From contig NZ_SNWG01000001.1 of NCBI RefSeq assembly GCF_004362195.1, positions 1,674,001 to 1,738,000 on the forward strand: 64,000 nt of DNA. Direction: 5' to 3'. Source of the DNA: Microbacterium sp. BK668 (lineage in GTDB: Bacteria > Actinomycetota > Actinomycetes > Actinomycetales > Microbacteriaceae). A program made the position numbers and the translations under genes. Shown here piece by piece: positions 33,086-40,925 of the stretch. The notes below the pieces were generated by a model that worked only from the letters and a program-made list of their open reading frames with translations, had not been told where the DNA came from and ran no database searches. Within the stretch, counting starts at the first letter, position 1. Each line of letters begins with the position of its first letter.

Positions 33086-33813
33086 GGCTCGGCGACGAGG
33101 GTGCTGCCTCCGTGGCCGGACGCGGCTGGTGGCGTGTCGTCCCCGCGGGGCGGCTCGGCGGAGGGTGTGACGTCGTGGCGGCCGGGCTCGGCGGGGGGTG
33201 TGACGTCGTGCCGGCCGGCCTCGGCGGGGCCGTCGCGATGGCCGGGCTCGGCTGAGGGCGTGTCGTCCCCGCCGGAGGGCTCGGCGGCGGGGCCTCGGTC
33301 CCCGTGGGGCGCGGCGAGGGACGCGCTCGGCCAGGGCTCGGGCTCGTCTGGACGCCTCCACGAGCCCGAGCGACCGCCTTCCTTGGCCGTGATGCGCACG
33401 CTCTCGATCGACGTCGCCTTGTCTAGGCCCTTCACCATGTCGACGACCGCGAGAGCCGTCACCGACACCGCCGTGAGCGCCTCCATCTCGACGCCTGTCC
33501 GATCGGCGGTTCGGACGGTCGCCTCGATCTCGACTCCGCCGTCGACGACGACGAGGTCGACGACCGCCCCGTGAACGCCGATGACGTGGGCGAGGGGGAG
33601 GAGGTCGGGCGTCCTCTTGGCCGCCTGGATCCCCGCGATGCGGGCCACGGCGAGCACGTCGCCTTTCGGGATCGTCCCGTCACGGAGCGCCGCGACGACG
33701 TCGGGCGAGCAGCGCACGAAGCCGCGCGCCGTCGCGGCACGGACGGTGGGCGGCTTCGCCGTGACATCGACCATGCGCGCCCGGCCGGAGTCGTCGAGGT
33801 GCGGAAAGCTCAT
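33082..33813 (-). CDS. moaC: Cyclic pyranopterin monophosphate synthase with long repetitive C-terminal tail
   Basis: MoaC acts with MoaA to convert GTP into cyclic pyranopterin monophosphate. Residues 1-157 are a normal MoaC: FPHLDDSGRARMVDV, LLPLAHVIGVHG, and EMEALTAVSVTALAVVDMVK with the active-site Asp/Met/Lys, ending ITAKEGGRSGSW. A further 86 residues follow, rich in Pro, Gly, Asp and His and built from imperfect units such as AEPGRHDVTP; the usual protein stops at about 160. The tail stays in frame and overlaps the mobA start, so it is translated. ATG 33813 overlaps the moeA stop (ATGA). Confidence 0.95.
   Translation of the reverse strand: MSFPHLDDSGRARMVDVTAKPPTVRAATARGFVRCSPDVVAALRDGTIPKGDVLAVARIAGIQAAKRTPDLLPLAHVIGVHGAVVDLVVVDGGVEIEATVRTADRTGVEMEALTAVSVTALAVVDMVKGLDKATSIESVRITAKEGGRSGSWRRPDEPEPWPSASLAAPHGDRGPAAEPSGGDDTPSAEPGHRDGPAEAGRHDVTPPAEPGRHDVTPSAEPPRGDDTPPAASGHGGSTLVAEP
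33124..33285 (-). repeat. Degenerate coding repeat in the moaC tail
   Basis: Residues about 177-230 consist of five units of 9-12 residues with the pattern AEPxxxDDTPx or AEPGRHDVTPx, two of them nearly identical at DNA level around 33150-33220. It arose by in-frame tandem duplication. Confidence 0.75.
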
Positions 33814-35063
33814 GTGATCAGCATGACATCGACGAGATCGCCGGCCGCGACGGCGTCGACGTCGGCGCCGACGATCGCGTAGGCCTCGGCGCGCCCGAGC
33901 CCTCCAGCGAGGTGCGAGCCCGAGCCGCCCGCCGTCGCCGGGCGGACAGTCCACCGCGCGGGATCGGACCGGTCGAGGACCGCGGGGAGGTACTGGCGAC
34001 GATCCGGAGGCGTTCGCCAGCCGGCGGCCGCAGGGAGCCGCAGAAGCGGGCGGTGCAGCACCGTCCGCTTCTGCAAGCGGAGCAGGGCGGGACGCACGAA
34101 CACCTCGAACGAGACCGCGGCGCTGACGGGATTCCCGGGAAGGCCGAACAGCAGCATGCCGTCGTCGGTCGCTCCGAAGCCCTGCGGCTTGCCGGGCTGC
34201 ATCCGCACCTTCGTGAACTCCATCATCCCGGCGAGGGTGGTCTTGACCGGCTCGTATGCGCCCGCGCTGACACCGCCCGTGAAGACGACGGCGTCGGCGC
34301 CGAGCGCGGATGCCTCGGCCACCGCCCGCAGCGGTCCGTCTCCGTCGTCGGCGACGCTGAGCCGCATGACGACCTCGCCGCCCGCGCCGCCCACGAGGCC
34401 GACGAGCAGCTCGCTGTTGGACTCGGGGATCTGACCGTGCCGGAGCGGCGCTCCCGGCGCGACGAGTTCGGAGCCGGTCGAGACGACCGCGACCCGGGGC
34501 CGCCGCGAGACGACGACCTCGGCGACTCCCGCCGCGGCCGCCGCCGCGAGCTGCAGCGCGCCGAGCTCGACACCGGCAGGGAGGAGCTCGTCACCGACGA
34601 CGGCATCCTCGCCGCGGCGCCGGACGTGCGCTCGCGAGGCCGTCGGAGCGCGCTCGACCAAGACCTCGCCGAGGGAGTCGGCCAGGCCGCCCCGCGTGTG
34701 CTCGAAGGGCACGATCACGTCTGCCGCGGTCGGGACCGGCGCGCCGGTCATGATCCGCGCCGCCTCACCGGGGCCGAGCGACGGATCGAGAGAGGTGCCG
34801 GCCGGAAGGTCGGCGACGACGACGAGACGCGCGGGGTGCTCCGGCGAGGCATCCGCGACATCCTCGAACCGGGCGGCGAAGCCGTCCATCGCCGAGTTGT
34901 CGAAGACGGGGATGTCGACGAGTGCGCGGACCGGGTCGCGCGATGTGAAGCCGAGGGCCGCGGGGACGGGTACCGTCGTGGCCTCGACGCCGCCGCAATC
35001 GTCGACGCGGGCGAGGATGAGCGCCTGCTGCTCCTCGACCTCGCGGAGTGCGTCCGCGCTCAC
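33810..35063 (-). CDS. moeA: Molybdopterin molybdenumtransferase
   Basis: MoeA inserts molybdate into adenylylated molybdopterin; 417 aa, normal length. FDNSAMDGFA (domain III loop), PSLGPGEAARIMTGAPVP, and the MoaB/Mog domain with VFTGGVSAGAYEPVK are visible, as is FGLPGNPVSAAVSF. GTG 35063 overlaps the moeB stop by 4 nt, which fixes the start; a longer frame runs through moeB. It lies between moeB and moaC in a tightly coupled operon. Confidence 0.95.
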   Translation of the reverse strand: MSADALREVEEQQALILARVDDCGGVEATTVPVPAALGFTSRDPVRALVDIPVFDNSAMDGFAARFEDVADASPEHPARLVVVADLPAGTSLDPSLGPGEAARIMTGAPVPTAADVIVPFEHTRGGLADSLGEVLVERAPTASRAHVRRRGEDAVVGDELLPAGVELGALQLAAAAAAGVAEVVVSRRPRVAVVSTGSELVAPGAPLRHGQIPESNSELLVGLVGGAGGEVVMRLSVADDGDGPLRAVAEASALGADAVVFTGGVSAGAYEPVKTTLAGMMEFTKVRMQPGKPQGFGATDDGMLLFGLPGNPVSAAVSFEVFVRPALLRLQKRTVLHRPLLRLPAAAGWRTPPDRRQYLPAVLDRSDPARWTVRPATAGGSGSHLAGGLGRAEAYAIVGADVDAVAAGDLVDVMLIT

Positions 35064-36163
35064 GCCGTCATCCGCGCGGCCGTCGACGCCCGCCACGCGT
35101 CGATGCCGCCGGCGAGCACCTCGGCGTCGACGCCGGCGCGGCGGAGGGCTTCGGCCGCGCGCCGGGCGCGGAGGCCGACCTGGCACACGATGACCACACG
35201 TCCAGATCCCGTGAGCATCGCGGGGTCGGCCAGCAGGACGCCGAGGGGGATGTGCCGGGATCCGGGGATCATGCCGGACTGCACCTCGGCGTCTTCGCGG
35301 ACGTCGACGATGAGGGCGCCAGCCAGCGCGGCCGGTCCCACGAAGGGCACGACCGGCGCGGGCTCCCCCGGCGGCGGGACAGCCGTGGCATCCGTCATCG
35401 ACGTCCGCAGCGGCACCTCGTGCTGGCGCGCCCGAAGGCCGTCCACCACGAGCACGCGTCCGAGCAGGGTCTCACCAACCCCCGTCACGAGCTTGATGGC
35501 CTCGGTCGCGAGGAGCGCGCCCACCTGCATGCACAGGGCGCCCAGCACACCGACGTCGGCGCACGACGGCACGTCGCCGACGCTTCCCGACGGGTACAGG
35601 TCGGCGAGGACGACGGGGGAGAACCCGCGCGGCGGACGATTCCAGAAGACCGTGACCTGCGCGTCGAACCCCTGCACCGAGCCCCATACGAGCGGGACCC
35701 CCAACTCTTCGCAGCCGGATGCCACGGCCTCTCGCGTCTCGAAGGTGTCGGTGCCGTCGATCACGAGGTGCGCGTCCGCGAGGATGCGCGCAGCGCTGGA
35801 GGACGTGAGGCGCTCGCGGATCGGCCGCACGAGCGTGTCCGGAGCGAGGTCGCCGGCCGCGCGGACGGCGCTGTCGACCTTGGGCGCGCCGAGGTCGCCG
35901 AGGCGGTGGAGGATCTGCCGCTGCAGGTTGGACAGCTCTACCACGTCGTCGTCGATCACGACGATCTCGCCCACCCCCGCGGCGGCCAAGGCCAGCACGA
36001 CCGGGGATCCCAGTCCGCCCGCCCCGACCACGGCGACGCGGGCCGCTGCCAGGCGACGCTGCGCGATCTCGCCGAAACCGGCCAGCCGCGCGTGCCGTGC
36101 CGTGCGCACGCGCTCGAGGTCACCGAGAACGGCGACGGGCTCGACCAGGGGCGGCAGAGGCAT
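35060..36163 (-). CDS. moeB: MoeB-like adenylyltransferase with C-terminal rhodanese domain
   Basis: E1-like enzyme of 367 aa that adenylates the MoaD C-terminus; the rhodanese domain can supply the sulfur. The ThiF domain has VVGAGGLGSPVVLALAAAGV (nucleotide loop) and the Arg finger in LSNLQRQILH. The rhodanese part (about residues 265-360) has the active loop CQVGLRAR with its Cys. ThiF-rhodanese fusions also serve ThiS or CysO, but the operon makes MoaD the likely partner. ATG follows TACGCT (36175-36170) by 6 nt, a leaderless promoter heading the six-gene operon. Confidence 0.92.
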   Translation of the reverse strand: MPLPPLVEPVAVLGDLERVRTARHARLAGFGEIAQRRLAAARVAVVGAGGLGSPVVLALAAAGVGEIVVIDDDVVELSNLQRQILHRLGDLGAPKVDSAVRAAGDLAPDTLVRPIRERLTSSSAARILADAHLVIDGTDTFETREAVASGCEELGVPLVWGSVQGFDAQVTVFWNRPPRGFSPVVLADLYPSGSVGDVPSCADVGVLGALCMQVGALLATEAIKLVTGVGETLLGRVLVVDGLRARQHEVPLRTSMTDATAVPPPGEPAPVVPFVGPAALAGALIVDVREDAEVQSGMIPGSRHIPLGVLLADPAMLTGSGRVVIVCQVGLRARRAAEALRRAGVDAEVLAGGIDAWRASTAARMTA

Positions 36164-36202
36164 GGGACCAGCGTATCCGCGAGGCCGACAACGGGCTCGA
36201 GC

Positions 36203-36247
36203 ATCCGCAGCAGCGGAACCTCAACCGGGATTGATCCGCAGAAGCGG
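36203..36247. promoter_or_regulatory. Paired operators between the moe/moa and mod operons
   Basis: ATCCGCAGCAGCGG (36203-36216) and ATCCGCAGAAGCGG (36234-36247) each form the inverted repeat CCGC-N4-GCGG and lie 31 bp apart, about three helical turns. They stand between two leaderless promoters: TACGCT (36175-36170, reverse) for moeB and TATCGT (36251-36256, forward) for the HTH-TOBE gene and modABC. The right copy is 3 bp from the -10 of the latter. The layout suggests joint control of both operons. Confidence 0.7.
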
Positions 36248-36263
36248 TGATATCGTCGGTTCC

Positions 36264-36662
36264 ATGCCGGGCTACAAGATCGCCGAAGCGGCTCGGCTGC
36301 TCGGAGTGAGCGATGACACGGTCCGACGCTGGATCGATCAGGGAGTCCTCCCCATCAGGCAGTCGTCGCCCATCGAGGTGCCGGGGGAGGCGCTCGCCGA
36401 GCGCGCCGTCGAGCTCGCGCGCGCCGCATCCGATCCGACCGACGTGCTCTCCAGCGCCCGCAATCGTTTCGTCGGACTCGTGACGCGCGTGCAGCGGGAC
36501 GGGATCATGGCCCAGGTCGACATCCAGGCGGGGCCCCACCGTGTCGTGTCGCTGCTGTCCGCCGAGGCTGTCGCGGAGCTGGGGCTCGAGGTCGGCTCGC
36601 TCGCCGTCGCGGTGGTCAAGGCGACGAACGTCATCGTCGAGACGCCCAAGGGCCGGCTGTGA
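36264..36662 (+). CDS. HTH-TOBE (molbindin-type) regulator
   Basis: A 132-aa protein. Residues 3-50 are an excisionase/MerR-type helix-turn-helix (YKIAEAARLLGVSDDTVRRW), residues about 68-132 a single TOBE/Mop domain (ARNRFVGLVTRV to TNVIVETPKGRL) that in relatives binds molybdate or tungstate. Classical ModE has a different HTH and two Mop domains, so this is a compact analogue. ATG follows TATCGT by 7 nt. Its stop overlaps modA (GTGA). It is the natural candidate to bind the repeats just upstream and sense molybdate. Confidence 0.88.
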   Translation: MPGYKIAEAARLLGVSDDTVRRWIDQGVLPIRQSSPIEVPGEALAERAVELARAASDPTDVLSSARNRFVGLVTRVQRDGIMAQVDIQAGPHRVVSLLSAEAVAELGLEVGSLAVAVVKATNVIVETPKGRL

Positions 36663-37456
36663 GGCGAGCTCTCGCGGCCGGGGCGATCACCGTCGCCGCT
36701 TTGCTCATGACGGGTTGCACCCTCCCGAGCGCCGCCGTCCCGGACGTCGCCTCGACCCCCGCGGGCGGCCGGGGTGACGAGCTGTCCGGGGAGCTGACCA
36801 TCTACGCCGCCGCCTCCCTCAAGTCCGCGTTCGACGAGCTCGCGATGCAGTTCGAGCGGCAGCATCCCGGAGTCGACGTCCGGCCGATCGTCTACGACGG
36901 CTCGAGCACGCTGGCGACGCAGCTTCTCGAGGGGGCGCCCGCCGACGTCTTCGCGTCGGCGGACGAGGCGAACATGTCGAAGCTGACCGACGCCGGGCTG
37001 GCTGTCGATCCGGAGCTGTTCGCGACGAACACCCTTGTCATCGCGACTCCGGCGGGCAACCCGGGCGGCGTCGAAGACCTCGCCGACCTCGCCGACGACA
37101 GCGTGACCGTGGTGCTGTGCGCTCCCGAGGTGCCGTGCGGAGCCGCATCGCAGAGGCTCCTCGCGACGGCGGGCCTCTCCGTCTCTCCGGCGAGCTCGGA
37201 GCAGAACGTCACCGCCGTTCTCGCGAAGGTCGCCGCCGGCGAGGCGGACGCCGGGCTCGTGTACGCGACCGATGTGCAGGGCAGGGCCGATGTCGAGGCT
37301 CTCGTGCCGGAGGGAGCGGGCGAGGTCGTCAACCGCTATCCGATCGCTGCGATGAGGGATGCCGCGAACCCCGACGCCGCCGCCGCGTTCGCCGCGTTCG
37401 TGGGGAGCGCGGACGGGCGCGTCGTGCTGAAGCGTCTCGGCTTCGGCGCGCCGTGA
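36659..37456 (+). CDS. modA: Molybdate ABC transporter substrate-binding lipoprotein
   Basis: Molybdate-binding lipoprotein, 265 aa. Signal peptide with lipobox MTGC (Cys20). LTIYAAASLKSAFDEL is the ModA opening with the Ser oxyanion ligands; VYDGSSTLATQL supplies the second Ser; GLVYATDV carries the late Tyr/Asp region. The GTG start overlaps the preceding gene by 4 nt, and its stop overlaps modB. Confidence 0.95.
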   Translation: MRRALAAGAITVAALLMTGCTLPSAAVPDVASTPAGGRGDELSGELTIYAAASLKSAFDELAMQFERQHPGVDVRPIVYDGSSTLATQLLEGAPADVFASADEANMSKLTDAGLAVDPELFATNTLVIATPAGNPGGVEDLADLADDSVTVVLCAPEVPCGAASQRLLATAGLSVSPASSEQNVTAVLAKVAAGEADAGLVYATDVQGRADVEALVPEGAGEVVNRYPIAAMRDAANPDAAAAFAAFVGSADGRVVLKRLGFGAP

Positions 37457-38256
37457 GGCGGGAAGGCGGGGGCTTCGTCCCGCAGATCCTGATCGTGCCC
37501 GCCGTCGTCGGGCTCGCCCTGCTCGTGCTTCCGCTGGCAACGCTCGTCGCCCGCGTCGACTGGTCGACACTGTGGGCCGATGTGACCGCACCCGAGGCGG
37601 TATCCGCCCTGCTGCTCTCCCTCACCACGGGACTGGTCGCGACGATCGCGTGCGTCGTCCTCGGCGTGCCGCTCGCCCTTCTGATCGCGCGGAGCGGGCC
37701 GGGGCTGGCCGGCGTCCTGCGCGCGCTCGTGACCGTGCCGCTCGTGCTGCCGCCGATGGTGGGCGGCATCGCCCTGCTCTTCCTCTTCGGGCGCACCAGC
37801 TGGCTCGGCGGCATGCTCGCCGAGCTCGGCATCCGTCTCCCGTTCTCCACCCCCGCTGTCGTGCTGGCGCAGACGTTCGTCGCGCTGCCGTTCCTGGTCC
37901 TCGCCGTCGAAGGGTCGCTGCGCACGAGCGGTGTCGGCTACGAGCAGACGGCCGCCGCTCTCGGGGCGGGACGCTGGACGATCCTCCGCCGCGTCACCCT
38001 TCCGCTCGCGGCGCCGGGGCTCGTCGCCGGTGTGATCCTGTGCTTCGCTCGCGCGATCGGCGAATTCGGCGCGACGGCGCTCTTCGCGGGGAACGCGCCA
38101 GGAGTGACGCAGACGATGCCGCTCGCGATCTACACCGCGTTCAACGGCGCCGGCGTCACGCAGGGCACCGCCGTCGCTCTCTCCCTCCTCCTGCTCGTCA
38201 CGGCGATCGCGGTGCTGCTCCTCGTGCGGGCGTGGCGCCCGGAGACGCCGCGATGA
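37453..38256 (+). CDS. modB: Molybdate ABC transporter permease
   Basis: Inner-membrane subunit, 267 aa, about six spans. The EAA loop with YEQTAAALGAGRWTILRRVT and the ModB segment CFARAIGEFGATALFAG are clear. GTG 37453 overlaps the modA stop (GTGA), so the shorter start is chosen although the frame is open further upstream through modA. Confidence 0.95.
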   Translation: MRREGGGFVPQILIVPAVVGLALLVLPLATLVARVDWSTLWADVTAPEAVSALLLSLTTGLVATIACVVLGVPLALLIARSGPGLAGVLRALVTVPLVLPPMVGGIALLFLFGRTSWLGGMLAELGIRLPFSTPAVVLAQTFVALPFLVLAVEGSLRTSGVGYEQTAAALGAGRWTILRRVTLPLAAPGLVAGVILCFARAIGEFGATALFAGNAPGVTQTMPLAIYTAFNGAGVTQGTAVALSLLLLVTAIAVLLLVRAWRPETPR

Positions 38257-39386
38257 CCGGAGAGGCGCTGGATGCGCGCGTCGTCGTCGTCCGGCACGGC
38301 TTCACCCTCGACGCGGCGGTCGCCGCCCAGCCCGGCGAGGTCGTCGCCGTCATGGGACCGAGCGGCGCCGGTAAGTCGACCCTTCTCGCCGCGCTCGCGG
38401 GTCTCGTCCCGCTGACGGACGGGCACGTCCGGCTGGGGGAGCGGACGCTGGATGCCGCGCCCCGCCCGCGTGCCCACGTGACGCCGTCGAAGCGCGGTGT
38501 CGTGCTGCTCGGGCAGGATCCGCGCCTCTTCCCGCACCTGACGGCGCACGAGAACGTCGCGTTCGGCCCGCTCGCGCGGGGTGTCGACCGGACCGTCGCG
38601 CATGCCGAGGCCGACGAGTGGCTGTGGCGCGTCGGCCTCGCGGGCAGGGGCGCCCGCCGGCCGGCACAGCTGTCGGGCGGCCAGCAGCAGCGCGTCGCGA
38701 TCGCGCGCGCCCTCGCGACATCCCCCGCCGCGCTCCTGCTCGACGAACCGCTCACCTCTCTGGACACCGAGACCGCGGCCGACATCCGGGCGATGGTGCG
38801 GGAGCAGCTCGCGGCGACCCGCACCACGGCGGTCGTGGCGACCCACGACGCCGTGGACTCGATCTCGCTCGCGGATCGGCTCGTGGTCGTGGAGGAGGGC
38901 CGCGTGACGCAGTCCGGTCCGGTGCGGGAAGTGCTCGCGACCCCCGCATCGCGCTTCGTCGCGGCGGTCTCCGGGCTCAACCGGGTCGTCGGCACGGTCG
39001 AGTCCGGACGATGGACGAGCGGAGGGCTCGTCCTGGAAGCGGGGGATGCCGGGCCTGCCGCCGGCCTGTCCGTCGGCTCCCCGGCGGGCGCGGCGACCGC
39101 CGCGGTGTTCTCGCCGGCGGCGGTGCGGCTCGAGCCGATCGACGGGGCGACCTGGACCGGAGCGCTGCGGCTCGAGGCATCCATGTCGCTCACTCGGCCG
39201 GCCGGTGAGTGGCTCGGCCGTATCGTGCGGCTGGAGCAGACCCCAGCGGGGGTGCGGGTGCGAACGGCCGGGCCCGAAGTCGCCGTGGACCTCCCCGCCG
39301 ACCGCGCCGCCGCCGCGGGGCTCGTCCCGGGCGCACCGGTGCGCCTGCGGATCGATCCGGCCGACGTGCGGTTCATCCCCGCATAG
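38253..39386 (+). CDS. modC: Molybdate ABC transporter ATP-binding protein
   Basis: ATPase of the molybdate importer, 377 aa. Walker A GPSGAGKST near residue 34, signature [15 protein letters not shown] near 143, Walker B LLLDEP, and a C-terminal TOBE domain (about residues 310-377) that in ModC/WtpC-type proteins can bind molybdate and trans-inhibit transport. ATG overlaps the modB stop (ATGA). Last gene of the operon; a hairpin follows 56 nt after the stop. Confidence 0.95.
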   Translation: MTGEALDARVVVVRHGFTLDAAVAAQPGEVVAVMGPSGAGKSTLLAALAGLVPLTDGHVRLGERTLDAAPRPRAHVTPSKRGVVLLGQDPRLFPHLTAHENVAFGPLARGVDRTVAHAEADEWLWRVGLAGRGARRPAQLSGGQQQRVAIARALATSPAALLLDEPLTSLDTETAADIRAMVREQLAATRTTAVVATHDAVDSISLADRLVVVEEGRVTQSGPVREVLATPASRFVAAVSGLNRVVGTVESGRWTSGGLVLEAGDAGPAAGLSVGSPAGAATAAVFSPAAVRLEPIDGATWTGALRLEASMSLTRPAGEWLGRIVRLEQTPAGVRVRTAGPEVAVDLPADRAAAAGLVPGAPVRLRIDPADVRFIPA

Positions 39387-39441
39387 GCGCCGGAGCGGGT
39401 CCGGCGGCCGGGGCGCGGTGTCCGGGCTCGAAGGTTCCATT

Positions 39442-39474
39442 CGCCCGGCCAGCCCTGTTCCGACGGGCCGGGCG
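39442..39474 (+). terminator. Hairpin after modC
   Basis: Stem CGCCCGGCC/GGCCGGGCG of 9 bp with a 15-nt loop, between modC and the next gene's leaderless promoter. Possible terminator. Confidence 0.5.
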
Positions 39475-39507
39475 GACGGTGTCCGAATCGGCCTCTAGAC
39501 TCGCCGC

Positions 39508-40104
39508 GTGCCCCGTATCCGGCCGTTCCAGCGCGGCGACGAGCCGGCGCTCGCCGATATCTGCCTGCGGACCGCCGACGAGGGCGGCGACGCGACCGGC
39601 ATCTTCGACGACGACGAGATCTGGGCGCAGATCTTCGTCCTGCCCTATGTCGCCCGCCATCCCGAGTTCGCCTTCGTGGTCGAGGCCGACGACGGCCGGG
39701 TCGCCGGCTACATCGTGTGCGCGCCCGACACGCGGGCGTTCGAGGACTGGTTCGCGGGTGAATGGTGGCCCCGATTCGCTGAGCGATGGCCGCGCCCCGA
39801 CCTGGAGCGCAACAGGCAGGACGGCACGCTCCGATACGCCTACGCCCGCCGTGCGGGCGCCGAGCCATACGGCGACGACTATCCGGCACACCTCCACATC
39901 GACCTCCTGCCCGAGCTCCAGGGGCAGGGCTGGGGTCGGCGGCTGGTCGAGACGCTCGTCAGCGCGCTGCGCGAGCACGGCATCCACGGCCTGCACCTCG
40001 TCGCCTCGGCCGGCAACACCGGCGCCATCGCGTTCTACCCGCGCCTCGGGTTCGTGCCGCTGCCCTCCCACGAGGGAGTGCAGGCGTTCGGCATGACGCT
40101 CTAG
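39508..40104 (+). CDS. GNAT family N-acetyltransferase
   Basis: Acetyl-CoA-dependent acetyltransferase of 198 aa. The acetyl-CoA loop is LQGQGWGRRLVETL (Q/R-x-x-G-x-G/A motif) near residue 139, preceded by the strand AHLHIDLLPE. The C-terminal GNTGAIAFYPRLGF is typical. GTG 39508 follows TAGACT (39496-39501) by 6 nt. The acceptor substrate is unknown. Its stop codon lies in a CTAG shared with the convergent next gene. Confidence 0.9.
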   Translation: MPRIRPFQRGDEPALADICLRTADEGGDATGIFDDDEIWAQIFVLPYVARHPEFAFVVEADDGRVAGYIVCAPDTRAFEDWFAGEWWPRFAERWPRPDLERNRQDGTLRYAYARRAGAEPYGDDYPAHLHIDLLPELQGQGWGRRLVETLVSALREHGIHGLHLVASAGNTGAIAFYPRLGFVPLPSHEGVQAFGMTL

Positions 40105-40646
40105 CTGTCGACGAGATCGCGCACGCGGCGCCGCTCGAGCAGGGCCGCGGCCCGCGCATCCGCAACGAGGCGATCGTCGAGCTTCGTCGCGCCGTCGTCC
40201 ACCCAGCCGTGTCGCTGGTAGAAGGACGCCGCGCGCTCGTTGCCGTCGAGATACCAGAGGTGCGCGCGGCGGAATCCGGCCCGGCGCAGGAAGTCCTCGG
40301 CCGCGGTCATCAGCGCGTGCCCGACGCCGGTCGACCAGTGCGCCGGCAGCGTGTAGATGGCGTACACCTCGCCCCACCCGTCCGTCTCGCCGTCGCGCGA
40401 CGGCCCCGCCGCCGCCCAGCCGACCGGCTCGCCGCCGACCTCGGCGATCAGCTCGACGCTCTGCGGGTCGACGTGGCGCTCCTCCCAGTGCGTCGCGCGG
40501 CGCTGGGCCTCGCGGTCGATGTCGAAGCGGTCGAGGACCTCCGCCGCGATGAGCCCGGCATAGGCCGCGCGCCACGTCTCCACGCGGATCGTCGCGATCG
40601 CGCGGGCGTCGCCGACGCTCGCCCTGCGCACCACCACCTGGGTCAT
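40101..40646 (-). CDS. GNAT family N-acetyltransferase
   Basis: Second, unrelated-looking GNAT protein, 181 aa, with VYAIYTLPAHWSTGVGHALM (acetyl-CoA loop) near residue 93 and NERAASFYQRHGWV near residue 139. ATG 40646 follows TAGCGT (40658-40653) by 6 nt. It converges on the preceding acetyltransferase: the two genes read opposite strands of the same CTAG for their stop codons and overlap by 4 nt. Confidence 0.9.
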   Translation of the reverse strand: MTQVVVRRASVGDARAIATIRVETWRAAYAGLIAAEVLDRFDIDREAQRRATHWEERHVDPQSVELIAEVGGEPVGWAAAGPSRDGETDGWGEVYAIYTLPAHWSTGVGHALMTAAEDFLRRAGFRRAHLWYLDGNERAASFYQRHGWVDDGATKLDDRLVADARAAALLERRRVRDLVDS

Positions 40647-40676
40647 GACACGACGCTACCGGGGTCCCGCCCAGCG

Positions 40677-40897
40677 GTTCGCTTGCGGCGTTCGGCATCG
40701 CGCTGCGTCGAACGGCGCAACCGAACCCCTGGACGCGCGTTCGCTTGCGGCGTTCGGCATAGCGCCGCGTCGAACGGCGCAACCGGACCCCTGGACGCGC
40801 GTTCGCTTGCGGCATTCGGCATCGCGCGGCGCGGAACGGCGCAACCGAACCCCTGGACGCGCGTTCGCTTGCGGCATTCGGCATCGCGCGGCCCCAG
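40677..40897. repeat. 62-bp tandem repeat, 3.5 copies, each a hairpin
   Basis: Copies begin at 40677, 40739, 40801 and 40863 (last one partial). In copy 1, TTGCGGCGTTCG (40683-40694) pairs with CGAACGGCGCAA (40709-40720) with one mismatch around a 14-nt loop; later copies keep most of this. Between units lies CCTGGACGCGC. It occupies nearly the whole gap between the GNAT promoter and the cydC stop. An ORF runs through it but shows only the repeat, so I do not call a gene. Confidence 0.92.
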
Positions 40898-40925
40898 AAC
40901 CGGGCGGTGGGCGGTCCGCCATCGG

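Noticed and set aside
39508..40646. Toxin-antitoxin style pair (GNAT toxin)
   Set aside because: GNAT toxins pair with a small DNA-binding antitoxin; here two full-length GNAT genes converge and no RHH/HTH partner is present.
40677..40897. CRISPR-like array
   Set aside because: Units are contiguous 62-bp copies without unique spacers and no cas genes are near; it is a tandem repeat.
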